Below are positions 9,188 to 18,223 of a stretch of DNA of 64,000 nt, piece by piece. Position 1 is the stretch's first letter; the number at the start of each line of letters is the position of its first letter. Both the position numbers and the translations under genes were made by a program. Origin of the DNA: Mycobacterium sp. NS-7484. GTDB lineage: Bacteria > Actinomycetota > Actinomycetes > Mycobacteriales > Mycobacteriaceae. The notes below the pieces were generated by a model, which was not told the origin of the DNA, ran no database searches, and saw nothing but the letters and a program-made list of their open reading frames with translations. The stretch spans positions 19,977-83,976 of the forward strand of contig NZ_MBEJ01000067.1 of assembly GCF_001953975.1 (NCBI RefSeq), written 5' to 3'.

Positions 9188-10669
9188 ATGTCCGGAAGTC
9201 GTGATGTGACAACGACTTTGGCCCACGGGATGCCCGCCGTGGACACACTGGCCGAATACGTCTGGGCGGCACACCAGCTCGGCTATCAGCACCCCGATCT
9301 GACCGCGCAACCCGCCGCGATGTACGACCGGTACTGCGCCGAGGAGGGGCTCGACCTCGGCGCACTCGAGGCCGACCGGGCCGCGCTGCTGGCGGCCGCG
9401 GCGGTCGCCGAACAAGCGTTGCAGCTGCAACGGGACCAGGCCGACGCGCTCACCGCAGCCTGGCAGGGCGGCGGGGCAGCGGCCTCGCGCAGTTTTTTGA
9501 CGGGCCACGCCACCGCGTCCGAGCAGCTGGTCACAGCATTGCGGGCTGCCGCTGATGCGCTCGGCACGCTCGGCGATCGATTGTGGCGGGCGGTCGATGA
9601 CAAGGTCTCGGCTGCCATCGAGATAGAGCAACGGTGCGCCTCGCACCGCGACGTCTGGTTGGCTGCGGCCCGGACGGTACGCAGCGGGGTGGGGCAGCGC
9701 GATACGGCCGCCGAACTCGTCGACCAACAGGTCAGGCCGTTTGTTGCCGAGCATGTCGGCGGTGATTGGCTGACCGCGATGCGCGCCGGAACCGCAGCGG
9801 TGGCCGACGCGTACGAGGATGCGCTCAGCGCGATCCGGGCCGCGCCGCTGCCGGTGTTCGCGGTGCCCGGGCAGCTGGGGCCGACACCCGGAGGGCGGCT
9901 CGACACTGCGGGCGTTCCGTCGTATTACCCACCGGCACAATCTGTTTCGGCGGTACCCGCCTCCGCGCCTGCGTATGCCGCACCGGCTGCCGCGCCGGCG
10001 CCCGCACCAGCGGCCATGCCAGCACCCGCGGTCGCGCCGGCGGCCGGCGATCCGGCAGCGGCGATCGATCCGGCGGTGACGGGGGCGTCGGCACCGATGC
10101 CGCCCACCGGATCTGGAACCGGTGGTTGGGGTGCGGGGCTTCCCGGTGCAGGCAGCTCCGGCGTCGGCAGCCCTCTGGCGGATCTGGGTCAGCGCCTGGC
10201 CGACATGTTCGGCGGGTTGATCGGATCCGACGGCAGCACCCTGGGCGGCGACAGTGTGGACCCGTTCGACGTGGACCCGTTCGACGTGGACCCGTTCGAC
10301 GCAGAAGACCCACTTGCCGACGAGGGTGAGGAGGTGTCCGAAGAATCAGATCTCGAAGAAGACCCCGAGGACGAAGCCGGTGACGAGACCGACGAAGAGA
10401 CCGACGAAGAAGCCCCCGGCGAGCCCGGCGAGAATCCTGACGGTGAGGAGGAAACCGTGCCCCTCGACGGGGAAGCGGAACTGGGAGTTGACGACGCCGC
10501 CACCGAGGATGTCGTCGAACAACCTGAGGCACAGCCAAATTCGCAGCCCGCGCCACCGGTCGAACTGCCGACTGATCCGACGGCGCCGCCGACCGAGCCA
10601 TTGGCCGATTCGACGGAGGACACCCCGTGTTCGATCGCGGCCGACGAGCTGCCGCAGGTCGGTGGGTAG
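9188..10669 (+). CDS. WXG-like Ala/Pro-rich protein with acidic repeats (Rv3439c-like)
   Basis: This encodes 493 residues from the ATG at 9188; a GTG lies one codon earlier. The N-terminal 230 residues are helical with a W-x-G turn in LTAAWQGGGAAAS, as in WXG100-type ESX substrates. Then comes an Ala/Pro-rich linker (about residues 255-300). Next are three exact VDPFD repeats and a very acidic Glu/Asp tract, ending in a Pro-rich segment. It forms a pair with the EspC-like gene. Secretion through a type VII system is plausible; no enzymatic domain is visible. Confidence 0.7.
   Translation: MSGSRDVTTTLAHGMPAVDTLAEYVWAAHQLGYQHPDLTAQPAAMYDRYCAEEGLDLGALEADRAALLAAAAVAEQALQLQRDQADALTAAWQGGGAAASRSFLTGHATASEQLVTALRAAADALGTLGDRLWRAVDDKVSAAIEIEQRCASHRDVWLAAARTVRSGVGQRDTAAELVDQQVRPFVAEHVGGDWLTAMRAGTAAVADAYEDALSAIRAAPLPVFAVPGQLGPTPGGRLDTAGVPSYYPPAQSVSAVPASAPAYAAPAAAPAPAPAAMPAPAVAPAAGDPAAAIDPAVTGASAPMPPTGSGTGGWGAGLPGAGSSGVGSPLADLGQRLADMFGGLIGSDGSTLGGDSVDPFDVDPFDVDPFDAEDPLADEGEEVSEESDLEEDPEDEAGDETDEETDEEAPGEPGENPDGEEETVPLDGEAELGVDDAATEDVVEQPEAQPNSQPAPPVELPTDPTAPPTEPLADSTEDTPCSIAADELPQVGG
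10256..10300 (+). repeat. Three perfect 15-bp tandem repeats in the acidic region
   Basis: Copies of gtggacccgttcgac at 10256-10270, 10271-10285 and 10286-10300 encode VDPFD three times. Perfect identity at the DNA level suggests recent expansion by slippage. Confidence 0.95.
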
Positions 10670-10681
10670 CCCGAGGTGCGG

Positions 10682-11734
10682 CTATCGGGTCAGTGACACC
10701 AGCTCCTCGCAGAACTTCACCGTCTCGGCCGTGTCGGTGGCCAGCGGGTGAACCAGCATGGTGGTCACCCCGGCCTCGGCGTAGGCGGCCAGGCGTTCCT
10801 TGACGAATCCCTTCGGCCCCACGAGCGACACGTTGCGCACCAGGTCGTCGGGCACGGCCGCGATCGCTTCGGCTTTCTTGCCGGCCAGGAACAGGTCCTG
10901 GATGTGATCGGCCACCTCGCCGTAGCCGTACCGGGTGGCCAGTTTGTGGTAGAAGTTCTGCCCGCGGGCGCCCATCCCGCCGATGTACAGCGCCAGTTGG
11001 GGTTTCGCCCAGGCCAGCCGGTCGTCCACGTCGTCACCGATGGCGAGGCTCGCGCTGACCATGACGTCCAACGGTCCCAGCTCCGGATCGCGCTTGGCCG
11101 CTCCGGCCCGCAGCGCATCGCCCCACACGTCGTCGGCCTTCTCCGGTAGGTAGAACACGGGCTGCCAGCCTTCGGCGATCTCGGCGGTCAGCTCGACATT
11201 CTTCGGCCCCAGCGCGGCGATGGTGATCGGGATACGTTCCCGCACCGGGTGATTGATCAGATGCAGGGACTTCCCGAGCCCGGTCCCGCGGGCCCCGGGA
11301 CCCTCGCTGGGCAGCGGCAGCTGGTAGTACTTGCCCTGGTAGTCGACGTTCTCACGCCGCCACACCTGGCGGCAGATCTCGACCACCTCGCGGGTGCGGC
11401 CCAGCGGCGCGTCGAACGGCACGCCGTGGAAGCCCTCCATCACCTGCGGACCGGAGGTGCCGATGCCGAGCCGGAACCGGCCGTCGGACACGTAGTCCAC
11501 TCCGGCTGCGGTCATCGCCATCAGTGACGGTGTGCGGGTGTAGATCGGCACCACGCCGGTGCCGAGTTCCATGGTCGAGGTCTTGGCGGCCAGGTAGCCC
11601 AGCTGGCTGATGGCGTCGTAGGAGTACGCCTCGGCCACGAGGGCGATGTCGATGCCGACCTTCTCCAATTCGACGACCTGGTCGGCCGCCTCCTTGAAGC
11701 CGCCGGCGTAGCTCAGAAAGATGCCTGTGCGCAT
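10682..11734 (-). CDS. LLM-class (F420-dependent type) oxidoreductase
   Basis: This 350-residue luciferase-like (beta/alpha)8 protein includes ELGTGVVPIYTRTPSLMAMTAAGVDYVSDGRFRLGIGTSGPQV and PITIAALGPKNVELTAEIAEGWQPVFY. These are typical of mycobacterial LLM-class oxidoreductases thought to use F420 rather than FMN. The substrate cannot be read. It is convergent with the Rv3439c-like gene. There is no clear Shine-Dalgarno site; a TATAAC hexamer ends six bases before the ATG, so the message may be leaderless. Confidence 0.88.
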   Translation of the reverse strand: MRTGIFLSYAGGFKEAADQVVELEKVGIDIALVAEAYSYDAISQLGYLAAKTSTMELGTGVVPIYTRTPSLMAMTAAGVDYVSDGRFRLGIGTSGPQVMEGFHGVPFDAPLGRTREVVEICRQVWRRENVDYQGKYYQLPLPSEGPGARGTGLGKSLHLINHPVRERIPITIAALGPKNVELTAEIAEGWQPVFYLPEKADDVWGDALRAGAAKRDPELGPLDVMVSASLAIGDDVDDRLAWAKPQLALYIGGMGARGQNFYHKLATRYGYGEVADHIQDLFLAGKKAEAIAAVPDDLVRNVSLVGPKGFVKERLAAYAEAGVTTMLVHPLATDTAETVKFCEELVSLTR

Positions 11735-11777
11735 CAGGGAGTTATATCACCATCAACCGGTTGGTTGGGAAGCTGGT
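11735..11777 (-). promoter_or_regulatory. Promoter with palindrome upstream of the LLM oxidoreductase
   Basis: Reading the minus strand, TATAAC sits six bases before the ATG. A perfect CAACCGGTTG palindrome at 11754-11763 lies just upstream, near a -35 position, and would suit a repressor. This is an inference from spacing alone. Confidence 0.4.
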
Positions 11778-12629
11778 CTACGGCTTGAGCAGCGCAACGA
11801 CTTTGTCCTCAAGGGCCACCGGGTCGGCGTTCGGATCGGCGGGCTCGGTGTGGGGGAGCACCACGTCGGCATCGGCGAAATCGCGGTAGGTCTTGTCCCC
11901 GGCCAGCGTGGCCAGCAGATATCCCGTGAGCATCGCGCGCACGATCTTCTGGGTCTGCCGGTCGGCGCCGGGCAGCCCGAAGAACCGCGCCAGCCGGCGA
12001 CCCTCGACCAGACCACCCGCCTTGGCCTTGCTGACGGTGCGCAGAGTCGCACCCTCCCAGGCCCGGGCCAGCTCCACCGCGTTCGAGCGCAGCGTCATCG
12101 GATCTCCTGGCGCGGTCAACACCAGGCCGGGCACCCGCAGTGTCGATGCCGGTTCCTCGGCCCGCGGAGTGGTCACCGTCGGGAACAACGACACCACGGC
12201 CTTAGGGCGGTGCTGGTCCCCGGCCATCCCGGCGGCCGCGAACACCGCGGCGGACCCACCAAAGCCGTGCCCCACCACACCCCGCTTGCCCGGGTGCACG
12301 CTGATCTTGCCCGGGCCCAGCCGCACCCCGGTGATGATCTCCAGCGCGGCGCCCAGATCGAAGGCGAAGTTGAGCACCGACGGTGCCAACCCCTTCTCGG
12401 TGTCGGGTGCGGCGGCGACGATGCCCCATGAGGCCAGATGTTCCAGCGTGCGCGCGTAGTTTCCGGCCTGGGCCATCCAGTCGTGGCCCAACACCACCCC
12501 GGGCAGGTTCAAACCGGCCTGGGGCGTGTACACCACACCGGGCATGCCGGCGAACGCCAGGTCGCCGCGCAGAACCTTGTGCGGTCCGCGCCGGGTCAAC
12601 CGTGCGAAGAGCTTCTTTGTGCTGGCCAC
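11778..12629 (-). CDS. Alpha/beta-hydrolase-fold protein lacking the nucleophile (Rv3438-like)
   Basis: This 283-residue protein is related to dienelactone hydrolases and the PET hydrolase-like fold: LPGVVLGHDWMAQAGNYARTLEHLASWGIVAAAPDTEKG is the oxyanion/strand region. The nucleophile elbow normally reads GHSFGG, but here it is GHGFGG (residues 120-125), so Gly122 stands where the Ser should be. The protein is therefore unlikely to be a classical serine hydrolase and may bind a ligand or partner. It lies divergently beside glmS, as in M. tuberculosis. Confidence 0.8.
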   Translation of the reverse strand: MASTKKLFARLTRRGPHKVLRGDLAFAGMPGVVYTPQAGLNLPGVVLGHDWMAQAGNYARTLEHLASWGIVAAAPDTEKGLAPSVLNFAFDLGAALEIITGVRLGPGKISVHPGKRGVVGHGFGGSAAVFAAAGMAGDQHRPKAVVSLFPTVTTPRAEEPASTLRVPGLVLTAPGDPMTLRSNAVELARAWEGATLRTVSKAKAGGLVEGRRLARFFGLPGADRQTQKIVRAMLTGYLLATLAGDKTYRDFADADVVLPHTEPADPNADPVALEDKVVALLKP

Positions 12630-12723
12630 GGGTTGACCGTAGCGCAGAGCGCACGGTGATTTACGTCAACCGCCGTCGCGCGGAATCGGGTCGGGACGGC
12701 CTCCTGCACTACCCTGGGACCCT

Positions 12724-14601
12724 ATGTGTGGAATCGTCGGCTACGTCGGGACGCGCCCGGCGCGCGGCATCGTGGTCGACGCGCTGCGCCGGATGGAATA
12801 CCGGGGTTACGACTCCTCTGGAATCGCCCTGCTCGACGGCCACGGCGGCATGACGGTGCGTCGCCGCGCCGGCCGGCTGGCCAACCTGGAGGCCGCCCTC
12901 GACGAGACCGACGACGCGGTACTGACCGGCACCACCGGCCTCGGCCACACCCGCTGGGCCACCCATGGCCGCCCCACCGACCGCAATGCCCACCCGCATC
13001 GGGATGCCGCAGGTCAGGTCGCCGTCGTCCACAACGGGATCATCGAGAATTTCGCCGTCCTGCGGGCCGAGCTCGAAGCCGAGGGCGTCGAGTTCGCCAG
13101 CGACACCGATTCCGAGGTGGCCGTGCACCTCGTGTCGCGGCAGTACCGCCAGGGAGCCACGGCCGGAGACTTCCCGGCCTCGGTGCTGGCCGTCCTGCAG
13201 CGCCTGGAAGGCCACTTCACTCTGGTGTTCGCCAATGCCGACGATCCGGGCACGATCGTGGCCGCCCGCCGGTCCACCCCGCTGGTGGTCGGTATCGGTG
13301 ACGGGGAGATGTTCGTCGGCTCCGACGTGGCGGCATTCATCGAGCACACCCGCCATGCCGTGGAACTCGGTCAGGATCAGGCCGTGGTGCTGACCGCCGA
13401 CGGCTACCGGATCACCGACTTCTCCGGCAACGACGATCTGCAGGCCGGCCGCGACTACCGCGAATTCCACATCGACTGGAATCTCGATGCCGCCGAAAAA
13501 GGCGGCTACGACTACTTCATGCTCAAGGAGATCGCCGAGCAGCCGGCCGCGGTCGCCGACACGCTGCTGGGACATTTCGTCGACAGCGGCATCGTCCTCG
13601 ACGAGCAGCGGCTTTCCGATCAGGAACTGCGCGAGATCGACAAGGTCTTCATCGTCGCCTGCGGCACCGCCTACCACTCGGGTCTGCTGGCCAAGTACGC
13701 GATCGAGCACTGGACCCGGTTGCCCGTCGAGGTCGAGCTGGCCAGTGAGTTCCGGTACCGCGATCCGGTGCTGGACCGCAGCACGCTGGTGATCGCCATC
13801 TCGCAGTCCGGCGAGACCGCCGACACCCTCGAGGCTGTGCGGCACGCCAAGACGCAGAAGGCCAAGGTGCTGGCGATCTGCAACACCAACGGCAGCCAGA
13901 TCCCGCGTGAGGCCGACGCGGTGCTCTACACCCGCGCCGGGCCGGAGATCGGTGTCGCGGCCACCAAGACGTTCCTGGCCCAGATCGCCGCCAACTATCT
14001 GGTGGGGCTGGCGCTGGCGCAGGCCCGCGGCACCAAGTACCCCGACGAGGTCGAGCGCGAGTACCGGGAGCTCGAGGCGATGCCCGACATGGTCAGCCGG
14101 GTGCTGGCCGGGATCGAGCCGGTGTTCCAACTCGCCCAGCGATTCGCCACATCGCCGACGGTGCTGTTCCTGGGCCGTCATGTCGGGTACCCGGTGGCGC
14201 TGGAGGGTGCGCTCAAGCTCAAAGAGCTGGCCTACATGCACGCCGAGGGTTTCGCCGCCGGCGAGCTCAAGCACGGCCCGATCGCTCTGATCGACGACGA
14301 TCTTCCGGTCATCGTGGTGATGCCCTCACCGAAGAACGCGGCGATGCTGCACGCCAAGCTGCTGAGCAACATCCGGGAGATCCAGGCCCGTGGTGCGGTC
14401 ACCATCGTCATCGCCGAGGAGGGCGACGACACGGTGCGGCCCTACGCCGATCACCTGATCGAGATCCCGGCGGTGTCAACGCTTTTCCAGCCGCTGCTGT
14501 CGACGATCCCGTTGCAGGTGTTCGCCGCCGGGGTGGCCCGGGCGCGCGGCTACGACGTCGACAAGCCGCGAAACCTGGCCAAGTCGGTCACCGTCGAGTA
14601 G
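12724..14601 (+). CDS. glmS: Glutamine--fructose-6-phosphate aminotransferase
   Basis: This encodes 625 residues. The N-terminal class II glutamine amidotransferase domain begins MCGIVGYVG, with Cys2 as the catalytic residue after Met removal. The TRWATHGRPTDRNAHPH and HNGIIENF loops follow. Two SIS sugar-isomerase domains occupy the C-terminal half (VACGTAYHSGLLAKY, AISQSGETADTLEA). It makes glucosamine-6-phosphate, the first committed step to UDP-GlcNAc, which glmM then uses. No glmS ribozyme was recognised upstream; the gap to the divergent Rv3438-like gene is only 94 bases. Confidence 0.98.
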   Translation: MCGIVGYVGTRPARGIVVDALRRMEYRGYDSSGIALLDGHGGMTVRRRAGRLANLEAALDETDDAVLTGTTGLGHTRWATHGRPTDRNAHPHRDAAGQVAVVHNGIIENFAVLRAELEAEGVEFASDTDSEVAVHLVSRQYRQGATAGDFPASVLAVLQRLEGHFTLVFANADDPGTIVAARRSTPLVVGIGDGEMFVGSDVAAFIEHTRHAVELGQDQAVVLTADGYRITDFSGNDDLQAGRDYREFHIDWNLDAAEKGGYDYFMLKEIAEQPAAVADTLLGHFVDSGIVLDEQRLSDQELREIDKVFIVACGTAYHSGLLAKYAIEHWTRLPVEVELASEFRYRDPVLDRSTLVIAISQSGETADTLEAVRHAKTQKAKVLAICNTNGSQIPREADAVLYTRAGPEIGVAATKTFLAQIAANYLVGLALAQARGTKYPDEVEREYRELEAMPDMVSRVLAGIEPVFQLAQRFATSPTVLFLGRHVGYPVALEGALKLKELAYMHAEGFAAGELKHGPIALIDDDLPVIVVMPSPKNAAMLHAKLLSNIREIQARGAVTIVIAEEGDDTVRPYADHLIEIPAVSTLFQPLLSTIPLQVFAAGVARARGYDVDKPRNLAKSVTVE

Positions 14602-14613
14602 GTCGGCGCGCCC

Positions 14614-14642
14614 CCAAGGCCCTTGGTGCCCAAGGGCTTTGG
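14614..14642 (+). terminator. Hairpin after glmS
   Basis: The 13-base arms at 14614-14626 and 14630-14642 pair with one mismatch around a 3-base loop, starting 12 bases past the stop codon. There is no T-run. Confidence 0.65.
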
Positions 14643-14681
14643 TCCGAGTTCCGTCGGCAGCGCGCCGCAAGCCGAATTGAG

Positions 14682-14693
14682 GTAGTCGACTAC
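14682..14693. promoter_or_regulatory. GTAGTCGACTAC palindrome upstream of an unrecognised gene
   Basis: This perfect 12-bp palindrome lies 82 bases before the ATG at 14776. It may be a repressor site for that gene; there is no regulator gene beside it. Confidence 0.35.
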
Positions 14694-14775
14694 TCGTTTG
14701 TCGGGAGCCTTCGTCCCCATAACGTTCTGGTGTCTCGTTACAACAGAACAGTCGAATCGACTGAGGGGGAAGATC

Positions 14776-15267
14776 ATGGGGAAGAGTCTGAATCAAATCC
14801 TCGAAGAGGTGGGGGACGGTTCACGGGTGGGCATCACGCTCGTGACGAACCAGGACAGCGGAATCGCGAGCTACGCCACCGGCGAAGCGACGTACCATCC
14901 CGGATCGTTTGTCGGGCCGATCTTCCGGCCGGCTCGACTGTCGACGTCCGGGGGCGAACCGCTCAAGTACTATTTCAGCGACCGGACCCTGGACATCGAT
15001 CCGCCGGCCGGTGAGGGTGGATTCGGGCATACCCCGCGGCAACCGTTTTCCGCGAACGCCGTTGACAAGTTGGGCTTTTCGATTTCCCTGCTGCTCGCTC
15101 CCCGGGTGATCAAGTTCACGCTGCACAGTTGGGGCAACGCGACATTCAGTGTCTCCATGGAGGAGCGGGGGACGCTGTTGATCGGCCAAGGGCCCGCGAT
15201 CGGCAACCAGTCCGAACATGCCCTGTATGTCGTCGGGTTCACCGGGGTCTTCCATCCGCCGCACTAG
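14776..15267 (+). CDS. Unrecognised 163-residue protein
   Basis: This encodes 163 residues from the ATG at 14776, with a GAGGGG purine run about 8 bases upstream. It has no signal peptide or membrane span. After a short helical start (GKSLNQILEEVGDG) it looks beta-rich with regular hydrophobic strands: RVGITLVTN, LKYYFSDRTLDI, GFSISLLLAPRVIKFTLHSW, ATFSVSMEER and HALYVVGFTGVF. I recognise no family. It sits alone between the glmS terminator and nnr, with somewhat lower G+C, and looks like an accessory gene. A ligand-binding or lectin-like beta sandwich is possible but unsupported. Confidence 0.65.
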   Translation: MGKSLNQILEEVGDGSRVGITLVTNQDSGIASYATGEATYHPGSFVGPIFRPARLSTSGGEPLKYYFSDRTLDIDPPAGEGGFGHTPRQPFSANAVDKLGFSISLLLAPRVIKFTLHSWGNATFSVSMEERGTLLIGQGPAIGNQSEHALYVVGFTGVFHPPH

Positions 15268-15366
15268 GTGGACTAACCAGGACGGCGCGTCGGCCCGAAT
15301 TCAGCCGTTCCCAAGAGGAGCCGCGTAACCTGTTGGCACACGGGCACCTCGAGCGGGCGGGAGCTG

Positions 15367-16794
15367 ATGCGGTACTACTACTCGGCTGATGCGATCCGTG
15401 CCGCCGAGGCGCCATTGTTGGCATCGTTGCCCGACGGTGGGCTGATGCGCCGCGCCGCGTATGGGTTGTCCACCGCGATCGGCACGGAGCTCACGCGACG
15501 CACCGGCGGGGTCGCCGGCCGGCGGATCTGTGCCGTGGTGGGTTCGGGTGACAATGGCGGCGATGCGCTGTGGGCCGCGACGTTCCTGCGCGGCCGCGGA
15601 GCGGCCGCTGACGCCGTCCTACTCAATCCGGAGAAAACTCACGCCAAGGGCCTGGCCGCGTTCCGCCGCGCCGGGGGACGGGTGGTCACCGAGATCGCCG
15701 GCGGAACCGATCTGGTGATCGACGGTGTCGTCGGCATCTCCGGGCGCGGCTCGTTACGTCCCGACGCCGCTGCGGTATTCGACGCCAACACTGCGCCCGT
15801 GGTTGCCGTCGACCTCCCCAGCGGAATCGACGTGCAGACCGGCGCCGCCGACGGTCCGCACGTGCAGGCCGCGCTGACCGTGACCTTCGGTGGCCTCAAA
15901 CCGGTGCACGCGCTGGGTGAGTGCGGTCGTGTCGAACTCGTCGACATCGGCCTGGACTTGGCGCCCACCGACCTCGCCGGATTCGAGGCGGCCGATGTCC
16001 GGGCCCGTTGGCCGATCCCGGGTCCGCACGACGACAAATACAGCCAGGGTGTCACCGGCGTGGTGTCGGGCTCCTCGACCTATCCCGGAGCGGCTGTGCT
16101 GAGCGTCGGGGCCGCGGTGGCTGCCACCTCCGGCATGGTTCGCTATGCGGGAAGTGCTGCGCCACAGGTGCTTTCCCAATGGCCCGAGGTGATCGCCGCA
16201 CCCACCGTCGAGGAGACGGGCCGGGTGCAGGCCTGGGCCGTCGGACCCGGGCTGGGCACCGACGAGACGGCGAAGGCCGCACTGCGTTTCGCCCTGGAGT
16301 CCGACCTGCCGGTGATCGTCGACGCGGACGGGCTGACCATGCTCGCCAAGGACCCCGGCCTGCTCGTCGGCCGCAGTGCGCCGACCGTGCTGACCCCGCA
16401 CGCCGGTGAATTCGAGCGGCTGGCCGGCAATCCGCCCGGCAGTGACCGCGTCGCCGCGGCGCGCGACCTGGCCGAGCGTCTGGGTGCCACGGTTCTGCTC
16501 AAGGGCAACGTCACCGTCATCGCCGAGCCCGAGTCGGGGCGGGGGCGTGGCTGCGCCTACCTCAACCCGGCCGGCCAGTCCTGGGCTGCCACAGCAGGTT
16601 CCGGGGATGTGCTGTCCGGGATCATCGGCGCCCTGCTGGCCGCGGGCCTGCCCGCAGGAGAAGCCGCCGCGGCGGCCGCTTTCGTCCATGCCCGCGCCGC
16701 CAACCTTTCGGCTGCCGATCCGGGGCCCCGCCCGGCGCCGACGTCGGCGTCGCGCATCCTGTCTCATGTCCGTGCCGCAATCGCCTCGCTCTGA
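15367..16794 (+). CDS. nnr: Bifunctional NAD(P)H-hydrate epimerase / ADP-dependent NAD(P)H-hydrate dehydratase
   Basis: This 475-residue protein fuses two repair enzymes. The N-terminal YjeF_N epimerase domain contains VVGSGDNGGDALWAA and the VAVDLPSGIDVQTG loop. The C-terminal ribokinase-like dehydratase domain contains HDDKYSQGVTGVVSG, VLTPHAGEFERLAG and the NPAGQSWAATAGSGDVLSGIIGALLAAG loop with its catalytic Asp. Together they restore NADH/NADPH from damaged hydrated forms. gadB follows after 37 bases, the same neighbourhood as M. tuberculosis Rv3433c-Rv3432c. Confidence 0.94.
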   Translation: MRYYYSADAIRAAEAPLLASLPDGGLMRRAAYGLSTAIGTELTRRTGGVAGRRICAVVGSGDNGGDALWAATFLRGRGAAADAVLLNPEKTHAKGLAAFRRAGGRVVTEIAGGTDLVIDGVVGISGRGSLRPDAAAVFDANTAPVVAVDLPSGIDVQTGAADGPHVQAALTVTFGGLKPVHALGECGRVELVDIGLDLAPTDLAGFEAADVRARWPIPGPHDDKYSQGVTGVVSGSSTYPGAAVLSVGAAVAATSGMVRYAGSAAPQVLSQWPEVIAAPTVEETGRVQAWAVGPGLGTDETAKAALRFALESDLPVIVDADGLTMLAKDPGLLVGRSAPTVLTPHAGEFERLAGNPPGSDRVAAARDLAERLGATVLLKGNVTVIAEPESGRGRGCAYLNPAGQSWAATAGSGDVLSGIIGALLAAGLPAGEAAAAAAFVHARAANLSAADPGPRPAPTSASRILSHVRAAIASL

Positions 16795-16831
16795 CAGAGT
16801 TCTTACGAAGCCCAAACGAAAAGGACAACCC

Positions 16832-18223
16832 ATGTCGCACAAGCACCATCGCAGTCCACACATCGCGCCGGCCTACACCGGCAGATTGGCGATGGCGCCG
16901 GTCCCGTCGTTGCGTCTACCCGACGACGCGATGGACCCCACCGCGGCCTACCGGTTCATCCACGACGAGTTGATGCTCGACGGCAGCTCCCGGCTGAACC
17001 TGGCGACGTTCGTCACGACGTGGATGGAACCCGAGGCCGAGAAGCTGATGGCCGAGACGTTCGACAAAAACATGATCGACAAGGACGAGTACCCGGTCAC
17101 CGCCGCGATCGAGGGACGCTGCGTCAACATGGTCGCCGATCTGTTCCACGCCGAGGGCCTTACCGACGACGACCCGACCAGCGCCACCGGGGTCTCGACG
17201 ATCGGCTCCAGCGAGGCAGTCATGTTGGGCGGGCTGGCCCTCAAGTGGCGTTGGCGCCAGAGCCTGGAGAAGGCGGGCAAGGACTGGAAGGGACGCACCC
17301 CGAACCTGGTGATGGGCGCCAACGTCCAGGTGGTGTGGGAGAAGTTCTGCCGCTACTTCGACGTCGAGCCTCGCTACCTACCGATGGAAGAGGGTCGCTA
17401 CGTCATCACCCCGGAACAGGTGATCGACGCGGTCGATGAGGACACCATCGGTGTGGTCGCGATCCTCGGCACCACCTACACCGGTGAACTGGAACCGATC
17501 GCCGAGATCTGTGCCGCACTGGACCAGCTCGCTTCAGAGAAGGGTTTGGACGTGCCCGTGCACGTCGACGCGGCCAGCGGCGGATTCGTCGTCCCGTTCA
17601 TCCATCCCGACCTGGAGTGGGATTTCCGGCTCCCGCGGGTGGTGTCGATCAACGTCAGCGGACACAAATATGGGCTGACCTACCCCGGTATCGGCTTCGT
17701 GGTGTGGCGCAGCCACGAGCATCTGCCCGAGGACCTGGTGTTCCGGGTGAACTATCTAGGTGGCGACATGCCGACGTTCACCTTGAACTTCTCCCGGCCC
17801 GGCAACCAGGTGGTGGGCCAGTACTACAACTTCCTGCGGCTGGGCCGGGCCGGTTACACCAAGGTGATGAAATCCCTGTCACAGACCGCCCGCTGGCTCG
17901 GCGATCAGCTACGCGAAAGCGAGCATTTCGAGCTGATCTCCGACGGATCGGCCATCCCGGTGGTCAGCTTCCGGCTCAAGGGCAAACCCGGTTACACCGA
18001 GTTCGACGTGTCCCAGGGGCTGCGCGCCTACGGCTGGCAGGTACCGGCGTACAGCATGCCCGACGACGCCACCGATGTCGTGGTGTTGCGGGTGGTGGTG
18101 CGTGAGGGCTTCTCGGCGGATCTGGCCCGGGCGCTCAAAGACGACACCATCACCGTGCTCAACCAACTCGACGAGCTCAAGCCGCGCGGGCAGTTCGACG
18201 ATCAGCAACCCTTCGCGCACTAG
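16832..18223 (+). CDS. gadB: Glutamate decarboxylase
   Basis: This encodes 463 residues from the ATG at 16832, preceded by an AAAGGA site; the longer frame upstream overlaps nnr and is not coding. It is a group II PLP decarboxylase converting glutamate to GABA and consuming a proton. The PLP lysine is in NVSGHKYGLTYPG, the cofactor Asp is in HVDAASGGFVVPF, and the early LATFVTTWMEPEA segment is typical of GadB. It ends by sharing CTAG with the stop of the convergent LuxR gene. Confidence 0.96.
   Translation: MSHKHHRSPHIAPAYTGRLAMAPVPSLRLPDDAMDPTAAYRFIHDELMLDGSSRLNLATFVTTWMEPEAEKLMAETFDKNMIDKDEYPVTAAIEGRCVNMVADLFHAEGLTDDDPTSATGVSTIGSSEAVMLGGLALKWRWRQSLEKAGKDWKGRTPNLVMGANVQVVWEKFCRYFDVEPRYLPMEEGRYVITPEQVIDAVDEDTIGVVAILGTTYTGELEPIAEICAALDQLASEKGLDVPVHVDAASGGFVVPFIHPDLEWDFRLPRVVSINVSGHKYGLTYPGIGFVVWRSHEHLPEDLVFRVNYLGGDMPTFTLNFSRPGNQVVGQYYNFLRLGRAGYTKVMKSLSQTARWLGDQLRESEHFELISDGSAIPVVSFRLKGKPGYTEFDVSQGLRAYGWQVPAYSMPDDATDVVVLRVVVREGFSADLARALKDDTITVLNQLDELKPRGQFDDQQPFAH

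Noticed and set aside
12630..12723. glmS ribozyme
   Set aside because: The 94-base gap is too short and shows no ribozyme-like pairing; such ribozymes are typical of Firmicutes.
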